The notes under the pieces are model-generated. The model ran no database searches. It saw only the letters and a program-made list of their open reading frames with translations, and had not been told where the DNA came from. The position numbers and the translations under genes are program-made. Source: Salmonella enterica subsp. enterica serovar Typhimurium str. LT2 (GTDB taxonomy: Bacteria > Pseudomonadota > Gammaproteobacteria > Enterobacterales > Enterobacteriaceae). Taken from it: a stretch of 64,000 nt of DNA. This document shows, piece by piece, positions 8,791 through 16,439 of the stretch. Location: positions 1,550,001 to 1,614,000 of the forward strand of contig NC_003197.2 of NCBI RefSeq assembly GCF_000006945.2, read 5' to 3'. Position 1 is the stretch's first letter. Every line of letters starts with the position of its first letter.

Positions 8791-9825
8791 TTATCTTTTG
8801 TTTAAATCGCTAAGCAGAACGGCGATACTCTGCCCGCCGGTGGTCTGTTCGAGGGCGATTTTGACAATGATGGTTAACGGAACGGAGAGCAACATGCCCA
8901 CCGGACCTAATAACCAGCCCCAGAAAATTAACGACAAAAATACCACTAAGGTTGAAAGACCTAAACCACGTCCCATGATTCGTGGCTCAAGGATATTGCC
9001 GAAGACCAGATTAATCAGCAGATAGCCTGCCAGCACCAGCAGCGCATCATAAAACCCGTTAAATACCAGCACCTGAATAATGGGTGGCAGGGCAGCGAGC
9101 ACCGATCCAATATTAGGAATATAGTTCAGCGCGAAGGCCAGTAGACCCCAGACAAAGGCGAAGCGGACATCCAGCGCGGCCAGCATTCCCCATGCGACCA
9201 GCCCCGTCACGATACTGATCGCTGTTTTTAACACCAGATAATGGGAAACGCTATCAAGCGCGCGTTGAATTGCCGCCATACCTTCTACCGGGCGGCTCAT
9301 CATCTGCTGCAGTTTTTCAGGCAGTTGTGGAACCTCCAACAGCATAAATACCACGGTCAATAGCAATAAAAAGATGGATGACATGGCATTGGACAGTTGG
9401 GTGAGCAGGTTCGTTACCAGAGTCATGGCGGCGTTTGGATCGATATATTTCGCCAGCTCATCAACCGACACGCCAATGCCAGCTCGCTGCAACCACGGTT
9501 CAATACGTTGCAACGGTATCACCAATGAGGAGCGATATTGCGGTAGGGTACGAGCCAGTTCATTTAATGATGTCCCCAAATAGGCCAGTAGTAGTACCAT
9601 TAACATAACAATAATCACAATGAGCAATGATACGGCGATAACGCGCGGAATTCGGCATCGGGTCATCCGTTGCACAACGGGATTGAGAACGACTGCAATA
9701 AATAACGCCAAAATAAAGGGAACAATGATATCTGCGGCGAAGCGGATACCGCTCAGAATAACTACCAGCATTCCCAGCATAATGACGATTTTTAGACCAT
9801 TGAGCGTGATGATCGGTTTTGCCAT
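8791..9825 (-). CDS. tqsA: AI-2 exporter / AI-2E family transporter TqsA
   Basis: Membrane protein of 344 residues with about eight hydrophobic helices, of the AI-2E (PerM-like) family. E. coli TqsA (YdgG) lowers intracellular autoinducer-2 and affects biofilm formation, probably by exporting AI-2. An upstream in-frame ATG at 9897 would add 24 polar residues, but the homologous start MAKPIITLNGLKIVIMLGM is at 9825 and follows AGGGACTGAT. It is transcribed alone on the minus strand, divergent from mdtUJI. Confidence 0.9.
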   Translation of the reverse strand: MAKPIITLNGLKIVIMLGMLVVILSGIRFAADIIVPFILALFIAVVLNPVVQRMTRCRIPRVIAVSLLIVIIVMLMVLLLAYLGTSLNELARTLPQYRSSLVIPLQRIEPWLQRAGIGVSVDELAKYIDPNAAMTLVTNLLTQLSNAMSSIFLLLLTVVFMLLEVPQLPEKLQQMMSRPVEGMAAIQRALDSVSHYLVLKTAISIVTGLVAWGMLAALDVRFAFVWGLLAFALNYIPNIGSVLAALPPIIQVLVFNGFYDALLVLAGYLLINLVFGNILEPRIMGRGLGLSTLVVFLSLIFWGWLLGPVGMLLSVPLTIIVKIALEQTTGGQSIAVLLSDLNKR

Positions 9826-9977
9826 ATCAGTCCCTGTTTTCTGATGCCGACACGAATAATAATGTGATGTCGGTCGACCTGTTCTGGTTAAAATCAAACA
9901 CTTCAGGTAAAGAAGTGAAAATATTTTGAGTTAATTCCTGGCTTATGATACAAATCAGGCGTGTTCAACTACCGAGG

Positions 9978-10023
9978 ACAATTATCATCCGCGATGACGA
10001 GAAGCAACACTGCGGATAATTGT
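9978..10023 (+). promoter_or_regulatory. Inverted repeat in the mdtUJI leader, directly before mdtU
   Basis: The left arm ACAATTATCATCCGC (9978-9992) pairs with GCGGATAATTGT (10012-10023) as a 12-bp stem with a three-base bulge. The right arm ends six bases before the mdtU ATG, so the hairpin would cover the region where a ribosome must bind. The fold is seen in sequence; a regulatory role is inference. Confidence 0.5.
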
Positions 10024-10029
10024 AATATT

Positions 10030-10131
10030 ATGGACAATATGTTCAGCGCTTTTTTCTCCACGCAAACGCATCTTCACTCTACCTCCTTTTTCCTGCTTAT
10101 CGGCGAGCAGCACTGGCGTAACGCACTTTAG
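10030..10131 (+). CDS. mdtU: Leader peptide MdtU (33 aa)
   Basis: Short ORF of 33 codons starting MDNMFSAFFSTQTHLHST and ending EQHWRNAL, about 110 bases upstream of mdtJ. E. coli has an upstream ORF, mdtU, at the same place. Its translation controls read-through into mdtJI in response to spermidine, through Rho-dependent termination in the leader. The position and length (33 versus about 34 residues) fit that gene. The ribosome site is weak and sits in an inverted repeat. The peptide is rich in Phe, His, Ser and Thr and is not a transporter fragment. Assignment relies on position and size, not on an alignment. Confidence 0.7.
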   Translation: MDNMFSAFFSTQTHLHSTSFFLLIGEQHWRNAL

Positions 10132-10242
10132 TCTCTCACTTCTGCCTGAGCTGGCGCAATGCGCTGTGCTAACTGATTTTATTTTTTAGTTTGCTGCGTG
10201 CAGCAGACTCGAAAGAGTATATTCTCATGCAGGAGAAGTGTC

Positions 10243-10605
10243 ATGTTTTACTGGATTTTATTAGCTCTGGCTATCGCGACTGAAATTACCGGCACGCTCT
10301 CAATGAAATGGGCTAGTGTGGGTAATGGCAATGCGGGTTTTATTTTAATGCTGGTGATGATCACGCTGTCATATATATTTCTTTCTTTTGCGGTAAAAAA
10401 GATTGCCCTGGGTGTAGCGTATGCCTTATGGGAAGGGATCGGCATTTTATTTATTACCATTTTTAGCGTGCTGCTATTTGATGAAGCATTATCAACCATG
10501 AAGATTGCCGGCTTGCTGACGCTGGTCGCCGGCATCGTATTGATCAAATCAGGGACGCGTAAACCCGGCAAACCGGTGAAGGAGGCGACTCGTGCAACAA
10601 TTTGA
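10243..10605 (+). CDS. mdtJ: Spermidine export SMR subunit MdtJ
   Basis: Small multidrug resistance protein of 120 residues with four helices and the conserved membrane Glu14 ([18 protein letters not shown]). It works with MdtI as a heteromeric exporter of spermidine. The ATG at 10243 follows AGGAGAA with ideal spacing; an in-frame ATG at 10198 lacks family homology. mdtI overlaps its 3' end by 14 bases, which couples their translation. speG, which acetylates spermidine, lies in the same window at 30703. Confidence 0.95.
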
Positions 10606-10921
10606 ATGGATACACGGCGCCTGGCTTGGGCTGGCAATAATGCTGGAAATCGCGGCTAACGTTCTGTTGAAATTTTCGGACGGCTTTCGCCGTAAATGCT
10701 ATGGCATCTTATCGCTTGCCGCTGTTCTGGCCGCCTTCAGCGCGCTTTCCCAGGCGGTAAAAGGGATAGACCTGTCGGTGGCGTATGCGCTATGGGGCGG
10801 TTTTGGTATTGCCGCTACGCTGGCGGCGGGCTGGGTGCTCTTCGGCCAGCGCTTAAATCCCAAAGGCTGGGTTGGCGTGATATTGCTGCTCGCCGGAATG
10901 GTCATGATCAAATTTGCCTGA
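10592..10921 (+). CDS. mdtI: Spermidine export SMR subunit MdtI
   Basis: Second SMR subunit, 109 residues, four helices, conserved Glu19 in helix 1 ([20 protein letters not shown]). It starts with GTG inside the end of mdtJ. The ribosome site GAAGGAGGCG sits within the mdtJ coding sequence. It forms the spermidine exporter together with MdtJ. Confidence 0.95.
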
Positions 10922-10925
10922 GACG

Positions 10926-10953
10926 ATCGCTGCCGGTTGGTTCAGGCAGCGAT
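10926..10953. terminator. Hairpin between mdtI and ydgD
   Basis: Inverted repeat ATCGCTGCC / GGCAGCGAT with a 10-base loop, between the convergent stop codons. It is probably a bidirectional transcript end; no long T-run follows. Confidence 0.55.
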
Positions 10954-10960
10954 TCCCGCA

Positions 10961-11782
10961 TTAATCCTGCGCCAGAGCTTTCAGCTTATCGCGAAAGCCG
11001 GTGACGGATATAGCGCGGTTATCGGCGCGCCAGCGATCTTTAGCCGCAGGGGCGGAGCTTTGTACGCCAATAAGCTGCCATCCGCTATCCGTGTGCAATA
11101 AGAGCGGCGAGCCGCTGTCGCCAGGTAACGTGTCGCACTGGTGTGAGAGTACGGCATTCTGCGCCCAGCCGGTCACGACGCAATCCTGATGGGAATAGAG
11201 CGCATTCAGATGATCTTCCGGATAACCGGACTGCGTGACTTTTCGGTCTGCGGCTTTCAACGCCGCAGTGAGCGCCGCTTTATCGCCGGTAAATAAAGGC
11301 ACTGGCGTGATACCGGAAGGTGGGTAGCGCAATATTACCAGACCAAAATCCCAGCTTGCCGCGGCAGGCGGCACAATCCAGCCATCGCCATCCGCTTTCA
11401 GGCGTCGGCCCAGCGACGGTTCAACGCGGCCTTCAATGCCGTGGATTTCATAGCGCCATACTCCTTTTCGCGCCACAAAACGCAGCGCAACCGCCTTGTC
11501 TGGTTTTCCTTTCGGTGGCGTTAGCAGGCAGTGACCTGCTGTCAGGGCGATATGCGGGGAGATAAGCGTTGCCGTACACAAATTACCGCTGGCGGTCTCT
11601 AGTTGCCCGATGGCATCCCACGGCGATTGGGTAGGATCGGCGACGGGCACCCGATCATCATGGTTAAAAAAAAGCGTTTTAACGTCGCTGGCATCCGTGG
11701 CGTCTGTTTCAGCCCCCCCGGCTTTCGCCATAACCGGTAAAAAACACACTATGCCCAGTAATACAGCAATGGTTTTATGCAT
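10961..11782 (-). CDS. ydgD: Trypsin-like periplasmic serine protease YdgD
   Basis: Exported protease homologue of 273 residues. A signal peptide (MHKTIAVLLGIVCFLPVMAKA) is followed by a chymotrypsin-fold domain. The catalytic triad is visible: His84 in LTAGHC, Asp145 in ASWDFGLVIL and Ser223 in GDSGSPLLL. Cysteine pairs around Cys69/Cys85 and Cys201/Cys216 fit disulphides of the fold. The natural substrate is unknown. It is separate from ydgU/asr upstream by about 100 bases and convergent with mdtI. Confidence 0.9.
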   Translation of the reverse strand: MHKTIAVLLGIVCFLPVMAKAGGAETDATDASDVKTLFFNHDDRVPVADPTQSPWDAIGQLETASGNLCTATLISPHIALTAGHCLLTPPKGKPDKAVALRFVARKGVWRYEIHGIEGRVEPSLGRRLKADGDGWIVPPAAASWDFGLVILRYPPSGITPVPLFTGDKAALTAALKAADRKVTQSGYPEDHLNALYSHQDCVVTGWAQNAVLSHQCDTLPGDSGSPLLLHTDSGWQLIGVQSSAPAAKDRWRADNRAISVTGFRDKLKALAQD

Positions 11783-11881
11783 ATCACACTCTGGTGGGTA
11801 ATTATGATTATTAACAACAAACCCTCAGTACTACTATAGACGTGACGGTAAGAAAGTGGGAGTAAAATCAGATAACTACAC

Positions 11882-11962
11882 TCAGGAAAGATAGAAATGC
11901 GTGGCAATAACGGCGCATAAAATAAGCACGATAAGAATGAGCTCAAAGCGGTAGCGAGACAC
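11882..11962 (-). CDS. ydgU: Small membrane protein YdgU (26 aa)
   Basis: A 26-codon ORF with a GTG start, reading (V/M)SRYRFELILIVLILCAV then IATHFYLS, preceded by the strong ribosome site GGGAGGGCAAAAAA. A short basic N-terminus is followed by a single hydrophobic helix. It closely matches the E. coli small membrane protein YdgU from memory, and the location downstream of asr is conserved. It is likely co-transcribed with asr through the hairpin at 11985-12011, which would make it part of the acid-shock transcript. Function is unknown. Confidence 0.85.
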   Translation of the reverse strand: MSRYRFELILIVLILCAVIATHFYLS

Positions 11963-11984
11963 TTTTTTGCCCTCCCGGAAGGCG

Positions 11985-12011
11985 GCGCTAAACCAGAACA
12001 ATTTAGCGCCG
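11985..12011 (-). terminator. Hairpin between asr and ydgU
   Basis: Perfect 9-bp stem GGCGCTAAA / TTTAGCGCC with a 9-base loop, 40 bases after the asr stop and just before the ydgU ribosome site. No T-run follows, so it may be a partial terminator or an mRNA-stabilising structure. Confidence 0.5.
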
Positions 12012-12050
12012 TAAAAACGGGCGCGGGGGCGCGCCGCAGCATGTTACGAC

Positions 12051-12299
12051 TTACGCAGCCGGTTGAGTAGTTGGTTTTGACGTGGTTTTGGCTGGCGCTT
12101 TACCACCTTTTTTCTGGTGCTTTTTAGCCGCCTGCGCTTTTTGCTCAACGGTTTTCTTATGCTGTTTTTTGTGGTGCTGGGTGGTCTGGGTTGTTTTGGC
12201 AGGCGCTGCGGTTTTCGCAGGCGTTGCAGTCTCAGCCGCGAATGCTGCGGAAGAGAGACCCATTGCAGCGGCAACAACCAGAGCTAATACTTTTTTCAT
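12051..12299 (-). CDS. asr: Acid shock protein Asr
   Basis: Periplasmic acid-shock protein precursor of 82 residues. The signal peptide MKKVLALVVAAAMGLSSAAFA is followed by a low-complexity tail of Lys, Ala, Thr, Pro, Gln and His (PAKTTQTTQHHKKQHKK). The chosen ATG is at 12299; the upstream in-frame ATG at 12335 would bury the signal peptide. Asr is induced strongly by low external pH and helps acid adaptation. In E. coli it is controlled by RstA and PhoB; an RstA-box-like site lies about 100 bases upstream. ydgU follows on the same strand. Confidence 0.95.
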   Translation of the reverse strand: MKKVLALVVAAAMGLSSAAFAAETATPAKTAAPAKTTQTTQHHKKQHKKTVEQKAQAAKKHQKKGGKAPAKTTSKPTTQPAA

Positions 12300-12401
12300 T
12301 TTGATACCCTCGATTTGGTTTTCATTCAACCCCACTGCGGGGCCGGTGAAATGACTATATCGCTGTTATCAAAAGGCTTCCGTGAGTGATTGGTTTCGGC
12401 A

Positions 12402-12415
12402 TGTAACGTTATGTA
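12402..12415 (-). promoter_or_regulatory. RstA-box-like site upstream of asr
   Basis: On the minus strand the site reads TACATAACGTTACA, matching the published RstA box TACATNTNGTTACA at 11 of 12 defined positions. It is about 103 bases upstream of the asr start codon, as expected for activation by RstA, whose own gene is at 1281 in this window. Confidence 0.75.
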
Positions 12416-12476
12416 CAATCCCCCGGTAACGCGATGTCAGCCCCCACCATAATAGGTAGCTTTACGTTACCGGCCG

Positions 12477-12668
12477 TTATTTTTGGTCGCAGAGTCGGTA
12501 ATATCCGCCATCCAGAATAACAGGCACACCGTATATGAATCCGATAATCTGGGTGGTATTTACGCTTCTGGCGCTGGATGCAATCAGAGAAGTTATGGGC
12601 GTATCAAGCTTGACAGGTCTGTGGTGAACAGTGAATCGTGGCGTGAAACCAGCCCGGCGATAGCGCAC
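12477..12668 (-). pseudogene. Possible remnant of a short-chain dehydrogenase C-terminus
   Basis: An open frame of 63 codons ends with segments like the C-terminus of short-chain dehydrogenases: TPITSLIASSARSVN, TQIIG, then PVILDGGYYRL just before the stop. In intact enzymes this region reads like ITSLIAFLAS..A..VNGQII.VDGGY. The Rossmann N-terminus and the Tyr-Lys active site are absent and the frame has extra residues, so it would be a decayed fragment between asr and ynfM. The similarity is by eye and may be chance. Confidence 0.35.
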
Positions 12669-12693
12669 GTTGCTATCGCCGGATTATTTCTTT

Positions 12694-13947
12694 TCAGGCG
12701 TGAAGACGATGATGTAACCGCGTCCCGACCAGGATGGCCAGCACCAGCATTAGCGCGATAAAACCACCTACGCCGTTCCAGCCGTAACTATGCCAGAATA
12801 CGCCGCCTAGCGTCCCGGCAATACTGGACCCCAGATAATAGCTGAAAAGATAAAGTGACGAGGCCTGTCCCTTCGCCCGGCGCGCACGCGGGCCAATCCA
12901 ACTACTGGCCACGGAGTGCGCGGCGAAAAAGCCGGCGGAAAAAAGCAGCATCCCGGCAAAAATCAGCCAAAGCGAGGTAAAAAGCGTCAGTAAAAGCCCA
13001 CCCAGCATTACTGCGGTAGAGAACAGCATCACCGGCCCCCGGCCATAGCGTGAGGTCATTGCGCCAGCTTTCGGCGAGCTCCATGTGCCGGTGAGATAGG
13101 CTACGGATAACAGTCCGACCACGGCCTGGCTTAATTCCCAGGGGGAGAGCATCAGGCGATAGCCAATGTAGTTAAACAGGGTGACGAACGCGCCCATCAG
13201 TAAAAAGCCTTCCGCAAACAGCAGAGGTAACCCTCGATCGCGCCAGTGGAGACGAAAATTAATAAATAGCGTTTTAGGCCGTAGCGACGTGGGACGGAAA
13301 TGTTGCGAGGCGGGTAAAATCTTCCAGAACATCAGCGCGGACGCCAGCGCAAAGCATCCGATGGCCGCCAGCGCGATGCGCCAGTTAAAAAAGTCGGTCA
13401 TGACGCCGCTTAATAAACGTCCGCTCATTCCGCCGATGGAATTACCGCTAATGTAGAGCCCCATAGAGAAAGCGACAAAGCTGGGATGGATTTCTTCGCT
13501 CAGGTAGGTCATTCCCACCGCGGCGACGCCGCTTAACGACAGACCGATCAGCGCGCGCATAATCAGAATACCATGCCAGCTGGTCATCATGGTTGATAAC
13601 AATGTGCAGCAGGAGGCTAATAACAAGGCGGTGACCATCACCGGTTTACGGCCTATCGCATCAGAAAGCGGGCCGGTAAAAAGTAAGCCGATAGCCAGCA
13701 TGGCGGTAGAAATAGAAAGTGAAACGCTGCTGCTGGCGGGGGAGACGCCAAACTCCTGGGAAAGTACCGGTAGTATAGGCTGAACGCAATAAAGGAGCGC
13801 AAAAGTCGCCAGGCCCGCGGAAAAAAGGGCCAGCGTGACGCGCATGAAAGGCGCTGTACCGCGTTTAATAAATTGAACCGGCTGAGAATGGCGTTGTTCA
13901 TCGATATCGCTCGCCGTGGCGTCATCGAGAATAGTTGTACGACTCAC
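12694..13947 (-). CDS. ynfM: MFS transporter YnfM
   Basis: Major facilitator of 417 residues with 12 predicted helices and the MFS motif GPLSDAIGRKPVMV between helices 2 and 3. Length equals E. coli YnfM, which has been linked to arabinose and other efflux, though the natural substrate is uncertain. The start is the GTG at 13947 (VSRTTIL) with ribosome site AAGGATTTAA; the in-frame ATG at 14019 lies in the divergent control region. It is divergent from the LysR regulator ynfL, which probably controls it. Confidence 0.88.
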   Translation of the reverse strand: MSRTTILDDATASDIDEQRHSQPVQFIKRGTAPFMRVTLALFSAGLATFALLYCVQPILPVLSQEFGVSPASSSVSLSISTAMLAIGLLFTGPLSDAIGRKPVMVTALLLASCCTLLSTMMTSWHGILIMRALIGLSLSGVAAVGMTYLSEEIHPSFVAFSMGLYISGNSIGGMSGRLLSGVMTDFFNWRIALAAIGCFALASALMFWKILPASQHFRPTSLRPKTLFINFRLHWRDRGLPLLFAEGFLLMGAFVTLFNYIGYRLMLSPWELSQAVVGLLSVAYLTGTWSSPKAGAMTSRYGRGPVMLFSTAVMLGGLLLTLFTSLWLIFAGMLLFSAGFFAAHSVASSWIGPRARRAKGQASSLYLFSYYLGSSIAGTLGGVFWHSYGWNGVGGFIALMLVLAILVGTRLHHRLHA

Positions 13948-14066
13948 GTTAAATCCTTGCTTTACATCTCCGTCAACAGGAGACGGGTATAACCGACATG
14001 TAAAGCATAGAAAAAGCAAAATATTCTGTCTAATATATTAATTGTCTCAAATAAGACGTTAAAAAT

Positions 14067-14966
14067 ATGAATATCGAATTACGTCATTTACGTTACTTTG
14101 TGGCGGTAGCAGAAGAGCTGCATTTTGGTCGCGCCGCCGCGCGCCTCAATATCTCGCAGCCGCCGCTGAGTCAGCAGATACAAATTCTGGAGCAGCAGGT
14201 CGGCGCGCGATTACTGGCGCGGACCAACCGCAGCGTAGCGTTAACCGCCGCCGGGCGACAGTTTCTGGTGGATAGCCGACACATCCTGAGTCTGGTAAAC
14301 GACGCCGCCGCTCGCGCCGAGCGGTTGCATCAGGGCGAAGCGGGTGAAATCCGTATTGGCTTTACGTCTTCAGCGCCTTTTATTCGGGCGGTATCGCATA
14401 CCTTTTCGCTGTTCCGCCAGTCCTATCCGGGAGTGCATATGCAAACGCGTGAAATGAATACGCGTGAGCAAATCGCGCCGCTCAACGAAGGCGTACTGGA
14501 TATTGGCTTGCTGCGGAATACGCCGCTGCCCGACACACTTAATCGCGAGGTGATTTTGCATGAGCCGCTTATGGCCATGATCCCGCGCGAACATCGGCTG
14601 GCGCAAAAGCCGGTCGTCAGTCTGACAGAACTGGCGGAAGAACCTTTCGTCTTTTTCGACCCACATGTCGGGACGGGCCTCTACGACGATATTCTCGGCC
14701 TGATGCGGCGCTATAACCTGTCGCCGACCATCACGCAGGAGGTTGGCGAGGCAATGACCATTATCGGTCTGGTGGCGGCGGGGCTGGGCGTCTCGATTCT
14801 GCCGGCATCCTTTAAGCGTGTACAGATGAGCGAGATGCGCTGGGTTCCCCTGGCAGAAGAGGACGCCGTATCTGAAATGTGGCTGGTATGGCCAAAGCAT
14901 CATGAACAGAGTCATGCCGTACAGCGGTTTTGCCAACTGCTATTACTGGCTGCCCGACGGGATTAA
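14067..14966 (+). CDS. ynfL: LysR-family regulator YnfL
   Basis: LysR-type transcriptional regulator of 299 residues. The N-terminal helix-turn-helix (about 1-60) reads MNIELRHLRYFVAVAEELHF then GRAAARLNISQPPLSQQIQ, the standard signature. The effector domain (about 90-295) has the periplasmic-binding-protein fold. It is divergent from ynfM with 119 bases between starts, the usual layout of a LysR regulator and its target. The inducer is unknown. Confidence 0.88.
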   Translation: MNIELRHLRYFVAVAEELHFGRAAARLNISQPPLSQQIQILEQQVGARLLARTNRSVALTAAGRQFLVDSRHILSLVNDAAARAERLHQGEAGEIRIGFTSSAPFIRAVSHTFSLFRQSYPGVHMQTREMNTREQIAPLNEGVLDIGLLRNTPLPDTLNREVILHEPLMAMIPREHRLAQKPVVSLTELAEEPFVFFDPHVGTGLYDDILGLMRRYNLSPTITQEVGEAMTIIGLVAAGLGVSILPASFKRVQMSEMRWVPLAEEDAVSEMWLVWPKHHEQSHAVQRFCQLLLLAARRD

Positions 14967-15059
14967 TTACGCTTAAAAAGGGTGAAAATGTGCAGTTAAT
15001 CACACGGCTAAGCAAAAAGTTGACGGCGAGTATTGAAGTGTTTCACCATAGCACACAGA

Positions 15060-15081
15060 TTATTTCGGAGCGCGAAAATAA
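15060..15081. promoter_or_regulatory. Putative Mlc operator before mlc
   Basis: An imperfect palindrome with arms TTATTTCG and CGAAAATAA lies 13 bases before the mlc start codon. It has the shape of Mlc/NagC sites, and autoregulation of mlc is established in E. coli. Confidence 0.6.
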
Positions 15082-15093
15082 AGGGAGTGAGCG

Positions 15094-16314
15094 GTGGTTG
15101 CTGATAGTCAGCCTGGGCATATCGATCAAATTAAGCAGACCAATGCTGGCGCAGTGTATCGCCTGATTGATCAGCTCGGACCGGTATCGCGAATTGACCT
15201 GTCTCGTCTGGCGCAGTTGGCGCCTGCCAGTATTACGAAAATTGTTCGCGAAATGCTGGAAGCGCATTTGGTTCAGGAACTTGAAATTAAAGAGGCGGGC
15301 AGTCGTGGACGTCCCGCCGTCGGGCTGATGGTGGAAACGGAAGCCTGGCACTATTTATCTATTCGTATTAGCCGTGGCGAAATTTTCCTTGCACTGCGCG
15401 ATCTTAGCAGCAAACTGGTGGTAGAAGAGTGTCTGCCGCTGCCGTTAACCGAAGCCACGCCGTTGCTTGAGCGAATTATTACGCACGTTGATCGGTTTTT
15501 TACCCGCCATCAGCAGAAACTGGAGCGTCTGACATCCATTGCCATTACGTTACCGGGCATTATCGATACCGAAAACGGCGTTGTGCACCGGATGCCGTAT
15601 TACGAAGATGTCAAAGAGATGCCTTTGGGAGATTCGCTGGAGCGGCACACTGGCGTACCGGTTTACATTCAGCATGATATTAGCGCCTGGACGATGGCAG
15701 AGGCGCTTTTTGGCGCTTCACGCGGCGCGCGCGACGTTATCCAGGTGGTGATTGATCATAATGTGGGGGCGGGCGTTATCACCGACGGTCATTTGCTTCA
15801 TGCGGGTAGTAGCAGTCTGGTAGAGATTGGGCATACCCAGGTCGATCCTTATGGTAAGCGCTGTTATTGCGGTAATCATGGCTGTCTGGAGACCATCGCC
15901 AGCGTCGATAGCGTGCTGGAACTTACGCAGCTTCGGCTTAATCAGTCGATGAGTTCAATGTTGCACGGCCAGCCGTTAACGGTAGATTCACTGTGTCAGG
16001 CGGCGATGCAGGGAGATCTATTAGCAAAAGATATTATTAGCGGCGTTGGCGCGCATGTCGGACGCATTCTGGCTATCATGGTGAATTTATTTAATCCGCA
16101 AAAAATTCTTATTGGTTCGCCGCTAAGTAAAGCGGCTGATATCCTTTTTCCGGCCATTGCTGACAGTATCCGTCAACAGGCGCTGCCCGCCTACAGCAGG
16201 AATACGGTTGTGGAAAGCACGCAGTTTACCAACCAGGGCACGATGGCCGGGGCGGCGTTGGTAAAAGACGCGATGTATAACGGCTCTTTGTTGATTCGTC
16301 TATTACAGGGTTAA
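15094..16314 (+). CDS. mlc: Glucose-responsive repressor Mlc (DgsA), ROK family
   Basis: Repressor of PTS and sugar genes (ptsG, manXYZ, malT), 406 residues as in E. coli. When PtsG transports glucose, dephosphorylated EIICB sequesters Mlc at the membrane. The N-terminal helix-turn-helix (LSRLAQLAPASITKIV, about 35-55) precedes a ROK domain. The zinc site is seen in GHTQVDPYGKRCYCGNHGC (His247, Cys257, Cys259, Cys264 in E. coli numbering). The start is GTG at 15094. In Salmonella Mlc also affects SPI-1 invasion genes through hilE. bioD2 lies 125 bases downstream. Confidence 0.97.
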   Translation: MVADSQPGHIDQIKQTNAGAVYRLIDQLGPVSRIDLSRLAQLAPASITKIVREMLEAHLVQELEIKEAGSRGRPAVGLMVETEAWHYLSIRISRGEIFLALRDLSSKLVVEECLPLPLTEATPLLERIITHVDRFFTRHQQKLERLTSIAITLPGIIDTENGVVHRMPYYEDVKEMPLGDSLERHTGVPVYIQHDISAWTMAEALFGASRGARDVIQVVIDHNVGAGVITDGHLLHAGSSSLVEIGHTQVDPYGKRCYCGNHGCLETIASVDSVLELTQLRLNQSMSSMLHGQPLTVDSLCQAAMQGDLLAKDIISGVGAHVGRILAIMVNLFNPQKILIGSPLSKAADILFPAIADSIRQQALPAYSRNTVVESTQFTNQGTMAGAALVKDAMYNGSLLIRLLQG

Positions 16315-16439
16315 CATTTTTTAACTGTTGTACAAAAATTTGCGCTAACTCAAGCTGATTGCCCTTGCCATATCTTAGACTTTCTCCACTGTATTATTTT
16401 CCTGGCTTATATTTTCGAAGCATAACGGTGGAGTTAGTG

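Noticed and set aside
11749..12042. 97-codon ORF upstream of ydgD on the minus strand
   Set aside because: It overlaps the true ydgU frame and the ydgD start, has no homology, and its composition is irregular.
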